Notes: generated by a model not told the origin, from the letters alone. A stretch of 6,177 nt of DNA from Chamaesiphon sp. (GCA_026785875.1 JAJAZF010000193.1:1-6177); one strand, 5' to 3'; shown: positions 1 to 5,759, counted from the first letter of the stretch. Made by a program: numbers and translations.

Positions 1-260
1 ATCGGGATATTTGTATAAACCTGTCCGACAACTGTAGTGATATTTCTGGTCATCTCCAGAATTTCATAGACTGGATCGTCACTCGATTGTTGATATCTAG
101 TCACCATTTGAGTCAGCCCCAGTTGTTCGCGCCCGATCGCTTCAGCTAGAGTAGGATCGCGGTAGAGACTACGTGCGATCGCACTACCAACCATTTGGGG
201 AGTTTCGAGTTCTTCTTCCTCTTGATCCCAACTATCTCCAGTCATGTCGTCGTCAGTCAT
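1..260 (-). CDS. Unrecognised acidic protein, 5' part only (runs off left edge)
   Basis: An open frame on the minus strand starts with ATG at 260-258 and stays open to the left edge, giving 86 codons with no stop. I do not recognise the family and assign no function. The N-terminus is very acidic (MTDDDM, then a run of four Glu near residues 14-17). A more ordinary, probably helical segment follows, containing SAIARSLYRDPTLAEAIG and, later, DDPVYEILEMTRNITTVVGQ. No membrane segment or signal peptide is visible. The exact HIP1 octamer at 175-182 lies inside it and encodes part of the Ala-Ile-Ala stretch. Start choice: an AGGG lies 9 nt upstream of ATG 260, and the frame is closed by TAG a little further up with no ATG, GTG or TTG between; ATG at 245 is the only close alternative. 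It follows rep on the same strand, but a hairpin separates them, so it probably has its own promoter. It is likely real because the frame is open and codon use looks normal. Confidence 0.6.
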   Translation of the reverse strand, partial: MTDDDMTGDSWDQEEEELETPQMVGSAIARSLYRDPTLAEAIGREQLGLTQMVTRYQQSSDDPVYEILEMTRNITTVVGQVYTNIP

Positions 261-315
261 CGCTCGTAGCCCTACATATAACCTTTCAAGTATGCACAGC
301 GCGATCGACTAACGA

Positions 316-360
316 CTTGAGTTATTTGGCTGATAAATAGAGCCAAAGTTCTAGCTCAAA
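316..360. promoter_or_regulatory. Nested inverted repeat upstream of the left-edge gene
   Basis: Two nested perfect inverted repeats are visible. The inner arms TTTGGCT (325-331) and AGCCAAA (341-347) flank a 9-nt spacer, and the outer arms TTGAG (317-321) and CTCAA (355-359) enclose them. It lies 56 bp before the ATG of the minus-strand gene ending at the left edge and after the rep terminator hairpin. It could be an operator or a folded leader for that gene. On the minus strand a TTGAGC hexamer at the outer arm could act as a -35, but no convincing -10 follows it. The function is inferred; only the symmetry is seen. Confidence 0.35.
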
Positions 361-375
361 TTAAAATGACACTGT

Positions 376-405
376 AAAACTCTCCCTTGCCTTAATGAGA
401 GTTTT
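376..405. terminator. Symmetric hairpin terminator downstream of rep
   Basis: A perfect 9-bp inverted repeat, AAAACTCTC (376-384) and GAGAGTTTT (397-405), has a 12-nt loop. Each arm ends in four A or T residues, so read from either strand the stem is closed by a U-tract, as in bidirectional intrinsic terminators. It sits 34 bp beyond the rep stop codon, where a terminator for that minus-strand gene is expected. The G/C core is only 4 of 9 pairs, so termination may be leaky and allow some read-through into the left-edge gene. Confidence 0.6.
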
Positions 406-438
406 CAAAGTAAATTTATAGAGCGATCGATCTCTGAT

Positions 439-3400
439 TTAACTCAGATCGAGTCGAAAACCGATCTCAATTTGCCTGATTTCCGGTTTGGCTAGACAGG
501 CATCTTTATCCCCGTCCACATCGACTATAACCTCGTTGTTAATAAGAGCAGTGGACGCAGCCCCCAACCGTTTGAGGGCAGCATCATATAGCAACACACG
601 GACACCTAACTCCTCAAAGGTATCCTGCAACCGAGGCAGGCGGACATCCTCCAGATAAGCGATCTGTCGTGCGAGTAAGTCTATTTCTGGAGTTGGGAGG
701 CTTGCACTGTTGGCTACGCCTCGCCTTTGGCGAGGCGTAGCCGTTCGCATAGCGTCTGCCTTCGCAGAAGTGGGGGAGGGGGGAGAGGGGAGTTGAGAGG
801 TACATTTCAAACTCAAAGGTACAAATTGCCGCTCAAACGCCAATCGCTCCTTGAGATCCTCAATTAGGTCGTTTGTGCGATCGATTTCCTCCAGCACCGA
901 TTCGACACTGGCAACGCGGTAGAGGCGAGGACGAGTATCATCACCGCCAGGACGACGATCTCTCAAAGTCAATCCCAACTTATTGACCAACCGCCGGAAG
1001 AATGTAACAGGCTCCTGAGTGGCTTTAAAATCCAATCCTAGATAGCTGCGGAAGGGTTTAGCTAGTCCTACACATTTATCCCGTAATTGGAGCAATTCCG
1101 GCGAATCTTTGGAGTACTCACCACCGAGCAGCGCGAGTATCCCCACCCGTTCCATCAGCGTCACCTGTTGCACTTGTGTGTCCAGGTGATGGGCGGCGAT
1201 GATATGTTCTTGGAGAACCTTGGTATTTTGTTCGCGCTGAGACTGTTCCACGACAGCTTTGAATAGCAATTTAGCATTGAGATTAGCTCCACTAGCTAAT
1301 TTGCCATGCTTGCGAGTCGTGTAATAGGTCGTATTCGCATTATCGAAATCCACCGTCGGGAATCGCCCCGACAGCCGGATTTTAGCCGCCTTCGCCCGTT
1401 GTTCGGGAGTGGGAGCATCCATCCGCTCGATATCGGCTGCTACTTTTGCATCATCCTCTGGGCGTAGAACGATTGAAGACATGAGCTTCGCCCAATCGAG
1501 ATCGATTTGCTTACCAGTTTCACCGGATAATTTAGCCATCTCCACTAACAGCGCGTGGTACTCAGGATCTGTTTGGCGTAACTGAGCCAGAGAGATTGGA
1601 GTAGTGGTAATGGTATGCCCATCGGCTTTAAGCCGTTCCATTAACGAGAAACAGGCGATCGATTTCTCCCATCCGTTGCGGATCGTGTTGTGGATGTAGA
1701 GTTCGTCGAGAATTGTTTGCAGTGGGGATGGATTAGATCGATCGATACTCAGTCCACAGAAGAGATCGTTCCCTTCGATCTGCTGTTCCCGCCACTGTTT
1801 CAGAGCCTTGTGAGACAGCATATTTTCATCCGATGTACCTTGAATCATTTCAGGGCAAGCGATCGACACGGGCACATTGGGGCGATATCGGGCAATCATT
1901 TGGACGTGATCCGAGGTGGGCAACACGGCGAAAAATGCCAAGATCGCATCAAAGTGATACTCATGACGTACTCCATCGACACCCGGATCGAATCCAGTTA
2001 AATCCCACCCCGCCTTACAAGCAGGGGAATAGATCAACCAATTTAATTGCCGTTGTGCTAGTAACTGATTGGGCGTAGTAGTGAGGGTTTTAATCTCCGT
2101 GCGGTAAGATGTCGTCGCATCATTCCGCAGCCCATTGAGATCGGGAAATCTGGCGCGAATCATCCGCTCCAACTTATCCCCCAGCCGCTGACTATCGGTA
2201 GCGATGACTATATTTTCCCCACGAGCTAATCGCTCGAATAATTCCACTGCTAATGCCGCACTAATTGCACCAGGGGCACCCGTGTAGAAATTAATATCCC
2301 GCTTGGCAGTTTGTTTGCGGTGACGGTACACTAGTGTCGGTTTACCGCACAGAGCCTCAAAGCTACAGAGATCTCGCTCAGACAACTTAGCCTCAGCAAT
2401 TATCACCGATTTGGCACCTGCTAATAATTCAGCAAAGGCTGCGTTAACTGAAGCATAATTCTGCTTGAGAGTAGCACCCGTACTCAAATGCTCGATCACC
2501 TTGGCAGCTTCATCGCAGACAATGATATAGGGCAAACCCTTACGAATCAAGTGTTTGACTAACCCGATCGAATCGGGACACAGCACCAAACCACCCCGTT
2601 GTCGGGCCTCTGCTAGGACTTCGCCAGGATCGTCAAACGAGTTGCGGTGGGGTAAGTTAAAATTATGCGCCGACTGTTCTCCGAGCTTGTTGGTGGGCGT
2701 GAAGACGATCGTTAATGTATCCAATTCTTTACCAGCTTGGATCAGCCGATTAATCTGGTAGGTTTTACCTGCCCCCGTATCGGCGATCAGAGCGGTGATA
2801 TACCCAGATGGTACGTTTATCCCATCAGGCAGATAATCGCCCGTTGTGTCACGCGCAATCGTCCGCTCTGGGGATAATTGATATGCCTTATCTATTTGGG
2901 CATAAATCTCGCGGTGGCGGGAGAATTTAATCGTCTCTAGCATCCACCCTTGGATATCCTCCCCCCGCGCTCGAATCGTCGCTTTAGCATCATCGATCCC
3001 TTTACCAATATCTCTGTCCCAGAACATCATTCGGGATTTAGGTTGAGCACCCGCTGTAATCAGCGCAGAGATTAGTTTATGACCTTGGCATTTGCCATTA
3101 ATAAAGGCATTACTCTCAGGGTCATCCATATCGTACCAAAGATCGATAAACCGACCTGTAGCAGCTAATTCTGCAAGTTTGGGGAGCAGGATTCGCTCGC
3201 ATTCACCGCTATATGTAGACCAGAGATTAGCAGACAAAGCAATACAGGGAAACCCATTATTGGTAAGATTGGCAGCTTGCTCTTGACTCGCCGTGCATTT
3301 GACCTGAATTTTGTCGGGCAAATTTAAGGCGATTTCCCAGTAGTTCTCACACGTTACCACCAGATCCAGTCCAAAATTTGCACACAGTCGCCCACAGGCG

Positions 3401-4392
3401 AGAGGATCTACCACTGGATAAAAGATTTCGCGCCGATCTTTTAAAGTCTCGTATAAACTTGAATCTAGGACTCGCACTCCTGATACAGACCAGTTACCAA
3501 TTCCCAGGATCGCCACACAGGGAAATCCATCACCAGTCAGGCTAATTGCCTTTTTCGCCCCTTCGGTAATGCCAACTCGAATCCATTTCGGCATCGACAG
3601 CACCACATCCCAATAATCAGCCGGAGTGAGCGCGAATGGCAGTCCAAAATTCTCGATTAGTCGTTCGCACGCTAGTTCATCCACTGCGGGATAAAAGATT
3701 TTATTCCCTTCTTCCCCCGCTAACTTCCGTGCGGATTCATACTTTTGATACTTTTGCTTAACCTCATCCCAGCGCGGAATGCGAGGTTTAGCGTTAAAAA
3801 ATCCAGCACGGTTCGAGATAAAAGCAAATAATTCACCCCCAAACTTATCGCCAGGGCGATTCCAGCTATCCCCATTCCCCTCGAAAAATCTGGAGACGGG
3901 AATATTAAGCGTTTCCAACACCTCAAAGCGACCATAGCCAGAGTTGACGATCTGTTGGGTATTTAACTCCAACATGGAGGCGCGAATATCGCTACCCTCA
4001 ATACAATCTCGGACAAAATCTGCCCACTCAGTAACGGGCGGCTGATTCCAAATTTTGTAACAATCCACATGGGCGATCTGGGGATGGTGTTTAATCCAAG
4101 TCCAGAATCCAGTATCTTCAGCCCGATCGTTATTTGTCGGATATCCAGCACGAGACCGATACTCTTCTTTTAACCCATAACGCTCGGCAATTACTAAACC
4201 ATCAGCCCATTTGACACAATTGAGTTGTTGTGGTAAAGAAATATTGGAATAGAGCGGGTGGGATATTCTGGTTCCCCCGTCTGGCGCAGTAGCTGTTGAT
4301 TTTGGCGAAGATTGCCAAAATCTTAAACTTTTGGGCGCGGAAATTTCAGATGCTGGGCTGGAAGGGACGATTGGCTGGTTGAGATCTTTCAT
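439..4392 (-). CDS. Plasmid replication protein, CyRepA1/DUF3854-like primase-helicase
   Basis: This 1317-residue protein probably starts plasmid replication by making primers and unwinding DNA. Residues 1-60 are a low-complexity Ser/Pro/Thr tail. Residues about 232-490 form a Toprim-like primase half: ITEGAKKA with catalytic-type E277, then WYDMDD with D421 and D423, then GKGIDD at 463-468, the pattern of DUF3854 proteins. The stretch around E277 occurs twice (units about 232-322 and 323-412) and the second unit lacks the Glu. Residues about 530-845 form a helicase half: Walker A ADTGAGKT (537-544), Walker B VCDEA (625-629), SVIIAEAKLS (662-671), SPACKAGWD (789-797), and QMIARYR (831-837) as motif VI. 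The C-terminal 450 residues are uncharacterised. They include a likely coiled coil (about 1162-1190) and an in-frame palindromic repeat (about 1208-1227). ATG 4392 is the first start after an in-frame TAG upstream; a GGAA lies about 7 nt before it. No frameshift is seen, so it should be functional. Assignment to the CyRepA1 family is from motif recall, not a search. Confidence 0.88.
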   Translation of the reverse strand: MKDLNQPIVPSSPASEISAPKSLRFWQSSPKSTATAPDGGTRISHPLYSNISLPQQLNCVKWADGLVIAERYGLKEEYRSRAGYPTNNDRAEDTGFWTWIKHHPQIAHVDCYKIWNQPPVTEWADFVRDCIEGSDIRASMLELNTQQIVNSGYGRFEVLETLNIPVSRFFEGNGDSWNRPGDKFGGELFAFISNRAGFFNAKPRIPRWDEVKQKYQKYESARKLAGEEGNKIFYPAVDELACERLIENFGLPFALTPADYWDVVLSMPKWIRVGITEGAKKAISLTGDGFPCVAILGIGNWSVSGVRVLDSSLYETLKDRREIFYPVVDPLACGRLCANFGLDLVVTCENYWEIALNLPDKIQVKCTASQEQAANLTNNGFPCIALSANLWSTYSGECERILLPKLAELAATGRFIDLWYDMDDPESNAFINGKCQGHKLISALITAGAQPKSRMMFWDRDIGKGIDDAKATIRARGEDIQGWMLETIKFSRHREIYAQIDKAYQLSPERTIARDTTGDYLPDGINVPSGYITALIADTGAGKTYQINRLIQAGKELDTLTIVFTPTNKLGEQSAHNFNLPHRNSFDDPGEVLAEARQRGGLVLCPDSIGLVKHLIRKGLPYIIVCDEAAKVIEHLSTGATLKQNYASVNAAFAELLAGAKSVIIAEAKLSERDLCSFEALCGKPTLVYRHRKQTAKRDINFYTGAPGAISAALAVELFERLARGENIVIATDSQRLGDKLERMIRARFPDLNGLRNDATTSYRTEIKTLTTTPNQLLAQRQLNWLIYSPACKAGWDLTGFDPGVDGVRHEYHFDAILAFFAVLPTSDHVQMIARYRPNVPVSIACPEMIQGTSDENMLSHKALKQWREQQIEGNDLFCGLSIDRSNPSPLQTILDELYIHNTIRNGWEKSIACFSLMERLKADGHTITTTPISLAQLRQTDPEYHALLVEMAKLSGETGKQIDLDWAKLMSSIVLRPEDDAKVAADIERMDAPTPEQRAKAAKIRLSGRFPTVDFDNANTTYYTTRKHGKLASGANLNAKLLFKAVVEQSQREQNTKVLQEHIIAAHHLDTQVQQVTLMERVGILALLGGEYSKDSPELLQLRDKCVGLAKPFRSYLGLDFKATQEPVTFFRRLVNKLGLTLRDRRPGGDDTRPRLYRVASVESVLEEIDRTNDLIEDLKERLAFERQFVPLSLKCTSQLPSPPSPTSAKADAMRTATPRQRRGVANSASLPTPEIDLLARQIAYLEDVRLPRLQDTFEELGVRVLLYDAALKRLGAASTALINNEVIVDVDGDKDACLAKPEIRQIEIGFRLDLS
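712..770. repeat. Cyanobacterial-type palindromic repeat inserted in-frame in rep
   Basis: A perfect 14-bp inverted repeat, GGCTACGCCTCGCC (712-725) and GGCGAGGCGTAGCC (729-742), is separated by only TTT. It is followed by GTTCGCATAGCGTCTGCC and a small CTGC/GCAG hairpin up to about 770. This style of GC-rich, TACGCC/GGCGTA-containing palindrome is familiar as a dispersed short repeat in cyanobacterial genomes. It lies within rep without breaking the frame and encodes about 20 residues (ADAMRTATPRQRRGVA and flanks, residues about 1208-1227) that look unlike the surrounding helical sequence. That it is a multicopy mobile repeat is inferred from resemblance; only this copy is in the window. Confidence 0.7.
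772..792. repeat. 21-bp polypurine/polypyrimidine tract in rep
   Basis: The plus strand is unbroken purine here, with G-runs of five, six and four separated by A or AGA. On the coding strand it is C-rich and encodes Pro/Ser-rich residues (LPSPPSP, about 1201-1207). It directly abuts the palindromic repeat, so tract and palindrome together make a roughly 35-residue linker between two probable helical segments of Rep. A four-run G-quadruplex is not formed, since only three G-runs of at least three are adjacent. Confidence 0.6.
3220..3699 (-). repeat. Diverged tandem duplication inside the Rep primase half
   Basis: Two adjacent units of about 91 residues are visible in the Rep protein. Unit 1 begins IFYPAVDELACERL (residue 232) and unit 2 begins IFYPVVDPLACGRL (residue 323). 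Both continue with NFGL, YW, a Pro, then a stretch ending in GFPC and a Trp (301 and 391). Hand alignment of the roughly 70-residue cores gives about 32 identities. At the DNA level the two starts also share a GGATAAAAGATTT string (plus strand, about 3415-3427 and 3688-3700). Unit 1 keeps the Toprim TEGAKKA with E277; unit 2 reads TASQEQA, with Ala at the Glu position. Confidence 0.8.
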
Positions 4393-4396
4393 GTTG

Positions 4397-4423
4397 GGGT
4401 TCCATTTTGTAGGGGTGGAACCC
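4397..4423 (-). promoter_or_regulatory. Inverted repeat over the rep ribosome-binding site
   Basis: Perfect 8-bp arms GGGTTCCA (4397-4404) and TGGAACCC (4416-4423) are separated by 11 nt and end 4 nt before the rep ATG. In the rep mRNA the arm nearest the start contains the only Shine-Dalgarno-like sequence (GGAA), so folding would hide it. It could be a translational brake, or at the DNA level an operator where Rep represses itself. The fold is seen; the role is inferred. Confidence 0.45.
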
Positions 4424-4430
4424 GCCTGGG

Positions 4431-4459
4431 GCTATATCTGACTGACAATCTTTGTCAGT
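4431..4459 (-). promoter_or_regulatory. Putative rep promoter with overlapping palindromic operator
   Basis: Read on the minus strand, CTGACA (4453-4458, five of six to the -35 consensus) is followed after 16 nt by TATAGC (4431-4436, four of six to the -10). The predicted transcript start is near 4424, giving a short leader that begins right at the leader hairpin. Overlapping the -35 and the spacer is a perfect 8-bp palindrome, ACTGACAA (4441-4448) and TTGTCAGT (4452-4459), with a 3-nt centre. This is a natural repressor-binding arrangement. The promoter is inferred from hexamers; the palindrome is seen. Confidence 0.45.
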
Positions 4460-4653
4460 GTGGGACTTCTCAAAACCAAAACTTCGTTTATTTGACAGTG
4501 GCGGACGCTTCAACAAGGTGCCGATCTCAGCGCAGACAACAGTACCCCATTTCCTGTCAAGGAAACGTAGCGGAGGTTTAGTGCTGTTGTTTGGCTTATG
4601 AGGGTCATTTAGTCTTGCTTAGGGAGGTCACTTTCAACAATTAAGGGCGGAGT

Positions 4654-4683
4654 TTGCAATTCTTGCATCTGTGAGGGTATCAT
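4654..4683 (+). promoter_or_regulatory. Possible plus-strand promoter for a small RNA
   Basis: TTGCAA (4654-4659, four of six) and TATCAT (4678-4683, five of six) are spaced by 18 nt, which would start transcription near 4690. A second -10-like TATAAA lies at 4702-4707 but has no -35. The reason to take it seriously is the intrinsic terminator about 70-100 nt further on, with no open reading frame between. Confidence 0.3.
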
Positions 4684-4689
4684 AGAGGA

Positions 4690-4790
4690 AAGAATTGTTT
4701 GTATAAATTCGTTTTAGCCTTGTAAACTTTGGACGAATTTAGTACGTTGTTTGTGGAAGCCCGCTTTAGCACCTTGCTAGGCGGGTTTTC
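4690..4790 (+). ncRNA. Candidate small structured RNA of about 100 nt
   Basis: Between a plausible promoter and a clear terminator lies a stretch without coding potential that folds into two hairpins. The first has perfect 9-bp arms TAAATTCGT (4704-4712) and ACGAATTTA (4733-4741) around a 20-nt loop; the second is the terminator stem at 4757-4788. The unit points away from rep and toward the 219-residue protein gene, about 290 bp before it. It could be a regulatory RNA controlling replication, a terminated leader of the downstream gene, or a barrier against transcription from the rep side. It is not antisense to the rep coding region. Existence of a transcript is inference. Confidence 0.3.
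4757..4789 (+). terminator. Intrinsic terminator in the intergenic region
   Basis: The stem AAGCCCGC (4757-4764) pairs with GCGGGTTT (4781-4788) with one G-U pair. It continues after a small bulge with TAGCA (4767-4771) against TGCTA (4775-4779) and a 3-nt loop. It ends in TTTT (4786-4789). This is a good GC-rich hairpin with a short U-tract for plus-strand transcripts. With no gene just before it on the plus strand, it implies a short untranslated transcript or an insulating role. Confidence 0.65.
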
Positions 4791-4949
4791 GCTATTAAGG
4801 CGATCTGGATTAGGTAGTAGGTTTCATAGTTTTAGTGTAGTACGTGCCGTGCCCATTCGGGCTTTGATTTTTTCTATAGAGATAAAACTAGAGTGCCCAT
4901 AATCGAAGGATAGATCGATAATTACAAATTTACCATCTCTTGGCTATTT

Positions 4950-5010
4950 AGTTGCATTCCCCCCAGCCTTGATGTCAAGCGTACTTCAAAAAACAGCACA
5001 AGATGCAACT
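4950..5010. repeat. Spaced 8-bp inverted repeat upstream of the plus-strand gene
   Basis: AGTTGCAT (4950-4957) and ATGCAACT (5003-5010) are exact reverse complements separated by 45 bp. A short palindrome, CTTGATGTCAAG, lies between them at 4969-4980. It ends about 65 bp before the start of the 219-residue gene, so a paired operator site is possible. Repeats of this length can arise by chance in a region this size. Confidence 0.25.
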
Positions 5011-5028
5011 TCTGATGAGTAGTTACGA

Positions 5029-5053
5029 CTAGCAAAGCTAGCCGTGATAAAAT
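5029..5053 (+). promoter_or_regulatory. Weak promoter elements before the 219-residue gene
   Basis: TAAAAT at 5048-5053 matches the -10 consensus at five of six positions, and a small palindrome CTAGC-AAA-GCTAG (5029-5041) occupies the spacer just upstream. The best -35 candidate (TTACGA, 5023-5028) is poor and 19 nt away, so if the promoter is real it may need an activator or belong to the -35-less class known in cyanobacteria. The leader would be only about 15 nt long. Confidence 0.25.
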
Positions 5054-5075
5054 AGGATCTAAAGGGGGATTGAGT

Positions 5076-5735
5076 ATGGCAGAGAAGACCAAAAAAACAA
5101 GTATATTGAAATTCATCAAGGCTGAGGAATTTCCAGTCGAGCCAGAACCGAAAGCGATCGTCGAAAAATCACCAAAAAAACAAGTTACTGCTGAAAAGAA
5201 GAGCAAAAAGACAACAACTGCACCGAAAAAAGAACAACTACCAGAGCAGATAGAACAGACACCACTATGCGATCTGCAACCCGAAGAACAGCCCGTAGAG
5301 CATCTAGAAACATCCAATCAACAGTCTAATGATGGTGTCAAGAAAGTACTACCACCAATCCCAGAGCGCACGCCCCAGGAGTGGAAAGCTGCCTTCACCG
5401 CTTATAATAAATCACAAAAAGAGTTCATAGACTCATTACCAAAACGTATCCCTCCAGCGGTAGGAAAAGTAGCAGATAATCTTGCCAAAGACCGACTAAC
5501 TTTTTTTATAGGTAAAAAGTTTAAACCAATGTCATCTGCTTTAATCGATCGATTATTACTAGACCCATCGCTAGTTGCTCCGACTTGGGATGTGCTGACA
5601 GATAATGACCTTCCGGTGAGCTTGAAAATTCGGCAACTACGTGTGATTGGATGGGAGGCAGAAATCATGCCTGGAAAACGTGGCTTCATAAATATTTACA
5701 TATTGGCTCGAATTCTAGAGCAAGGAATTCGGTGA
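5076..5735 (+). CDS. Unrecognised 219-residue protein with Lys/Pro/Glu-rich N-terminal tail
   Basis: I do not recognise this family and assign no function. The first 95 or so residues are low complexity, rich in Lys, Glu, Pro and Gln, with many KK pairs, probably disordered and basic at first (residues 4-52), then acidic (about 53-85). From about residue 96 (PERTPQEWKAAF) the sequence looks folded: a helix to about 118, then LPKRIPPAVGKVADNLAKD, FFIGKKFKP, DRLLLDPSLVAPTWDVLT, and an Ile-rich end (INIYILARILEQ). Only one Cys and no membrane segment are seen. Start choice: AAAGGGGG at 5061-5068 is 7 nt before ATG 5076, a strong and well-placed ribosome-binding site. The in-frame TTG at 5070 is only 1 nt from it and is too close. 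It is divergent from rep across a 683-bp gap and convergent with the recombinase gene 24 bp away. A DNA-binding accessory or partition role would fit the context and basic tail, but that is a guess. Confidence 0.75.
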   Translation: MAEKTKKTSILKFIKAEEFPVEPEPKAIVEKSPKKQVTAEKKSKKTTTAPKKEQLPEQIEQTPLCDLQPEEQPVEHLETSNQQSNDGVKKVLPPIPERTPQEWKAAFTAYNKSQKEFIDSLPKRIPPAVGKVADNLAKDRLTFFIGKKFKPMSSALIDRLLLDPSLVAPTWDVLTDNDLPVSLKIRQLRVIGWEAEIMPGKRGFINIYILARILEQGIR

Positions 5736-5759
5736 AATTAGTTCGTGAAGTTGTAGTGT

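Larger units (their letters stand above)
4393..5069. other. Divergent gene-free region, candidate replication origin
   Basis: This is the only long stretch without a supportable gene, and it lies directly upstream of rep, where plasmid origins are often found. It holds the rep promoter/operator and leader hairpin (4397-4459), four TTGWCAG motifs (4442-4560), an imperfect long inverted repeat (CAGACAACAG 4533-4542 with CTGTTGTTTG 4584-4593, nine of ten paired), and a possible small-RNA unit (4654-4790). It also holds a spaced 8-bp inverted repeat (4950-5010) and the leader of the plus-strand gene. T/A-rich patches occur around 4864-4890. I see no regular iteron array, no clear DnaA box and no double-strand-origin nick motif of rolling-circle plasmids. 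The origin call therefore rests on position only. Confidence 0.3.

Noticed and set aside
424..450. Second hairpin at the rep stop codon (GATC...TGA with TCA...GATC)
   Set aside because: The arms pair only with a 2-nt bulge and are made of the very common GATC/CGATCG motif; the hairpin at 376-405 is a better terminator.
772..800. G-quadruplex in the G-rich tract
   Set aside because: Only three adjacent G-runs of three or more are present; a fourth would need two-G tetrads or a distant run.
1690..2078. Two overlapping plus-strand frames (103 and 81 codons) inside rep
   Set aside because: They lie antisense to the conserved helicase motifs and show no domain or start signal; they are shadows of rep.
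4851..4873. GCCC-ATTC-GGGC followed by a T-rich run, as a terminator
   Set aside because: The stem is only 4 bp and the T-run is broken by GA, so it is too weak to call beside the better terminator at 4757-4789.
4972..5022. 16-codon plus-strand reading frame beginning MSSVLQKT
   Set aside because: It is too short, lacks a ribosome-binding site, and falls within a spaced inverted repeat that could equally be regulatory.
4393..5069. DnaA boxes, regular iterons or a CRISPR array in the intergenic region
   Set aside because: No TTATNCACA-like box, no evenly spaced direct repeats and no repeat-spacer pattern could be found by eye.
5070..5075. TTG at 5070 as the start of the plus-strand gene
   Set aside because: It is only 1 nt from the AAAGGGGG ribosome-binding site; ATG 5076 is at 7 nt, which is normal.
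4922..5317. 131-codon minus-strand frame overlapping the start of the 219-residue gene
   Set aside because: Its Ser/Cys/Phe-rich translation is what the reverse of a Lys/Glu/Pro-rich gene gives; no ribosome-binding site supports it, and the plus-strand gene has a strong one.
5402..5689. 95-codon minus-strand frame inside the 219-residue gene
   Set aside because: It is fully antisense to the better-supported gene and has no recognisable motif.
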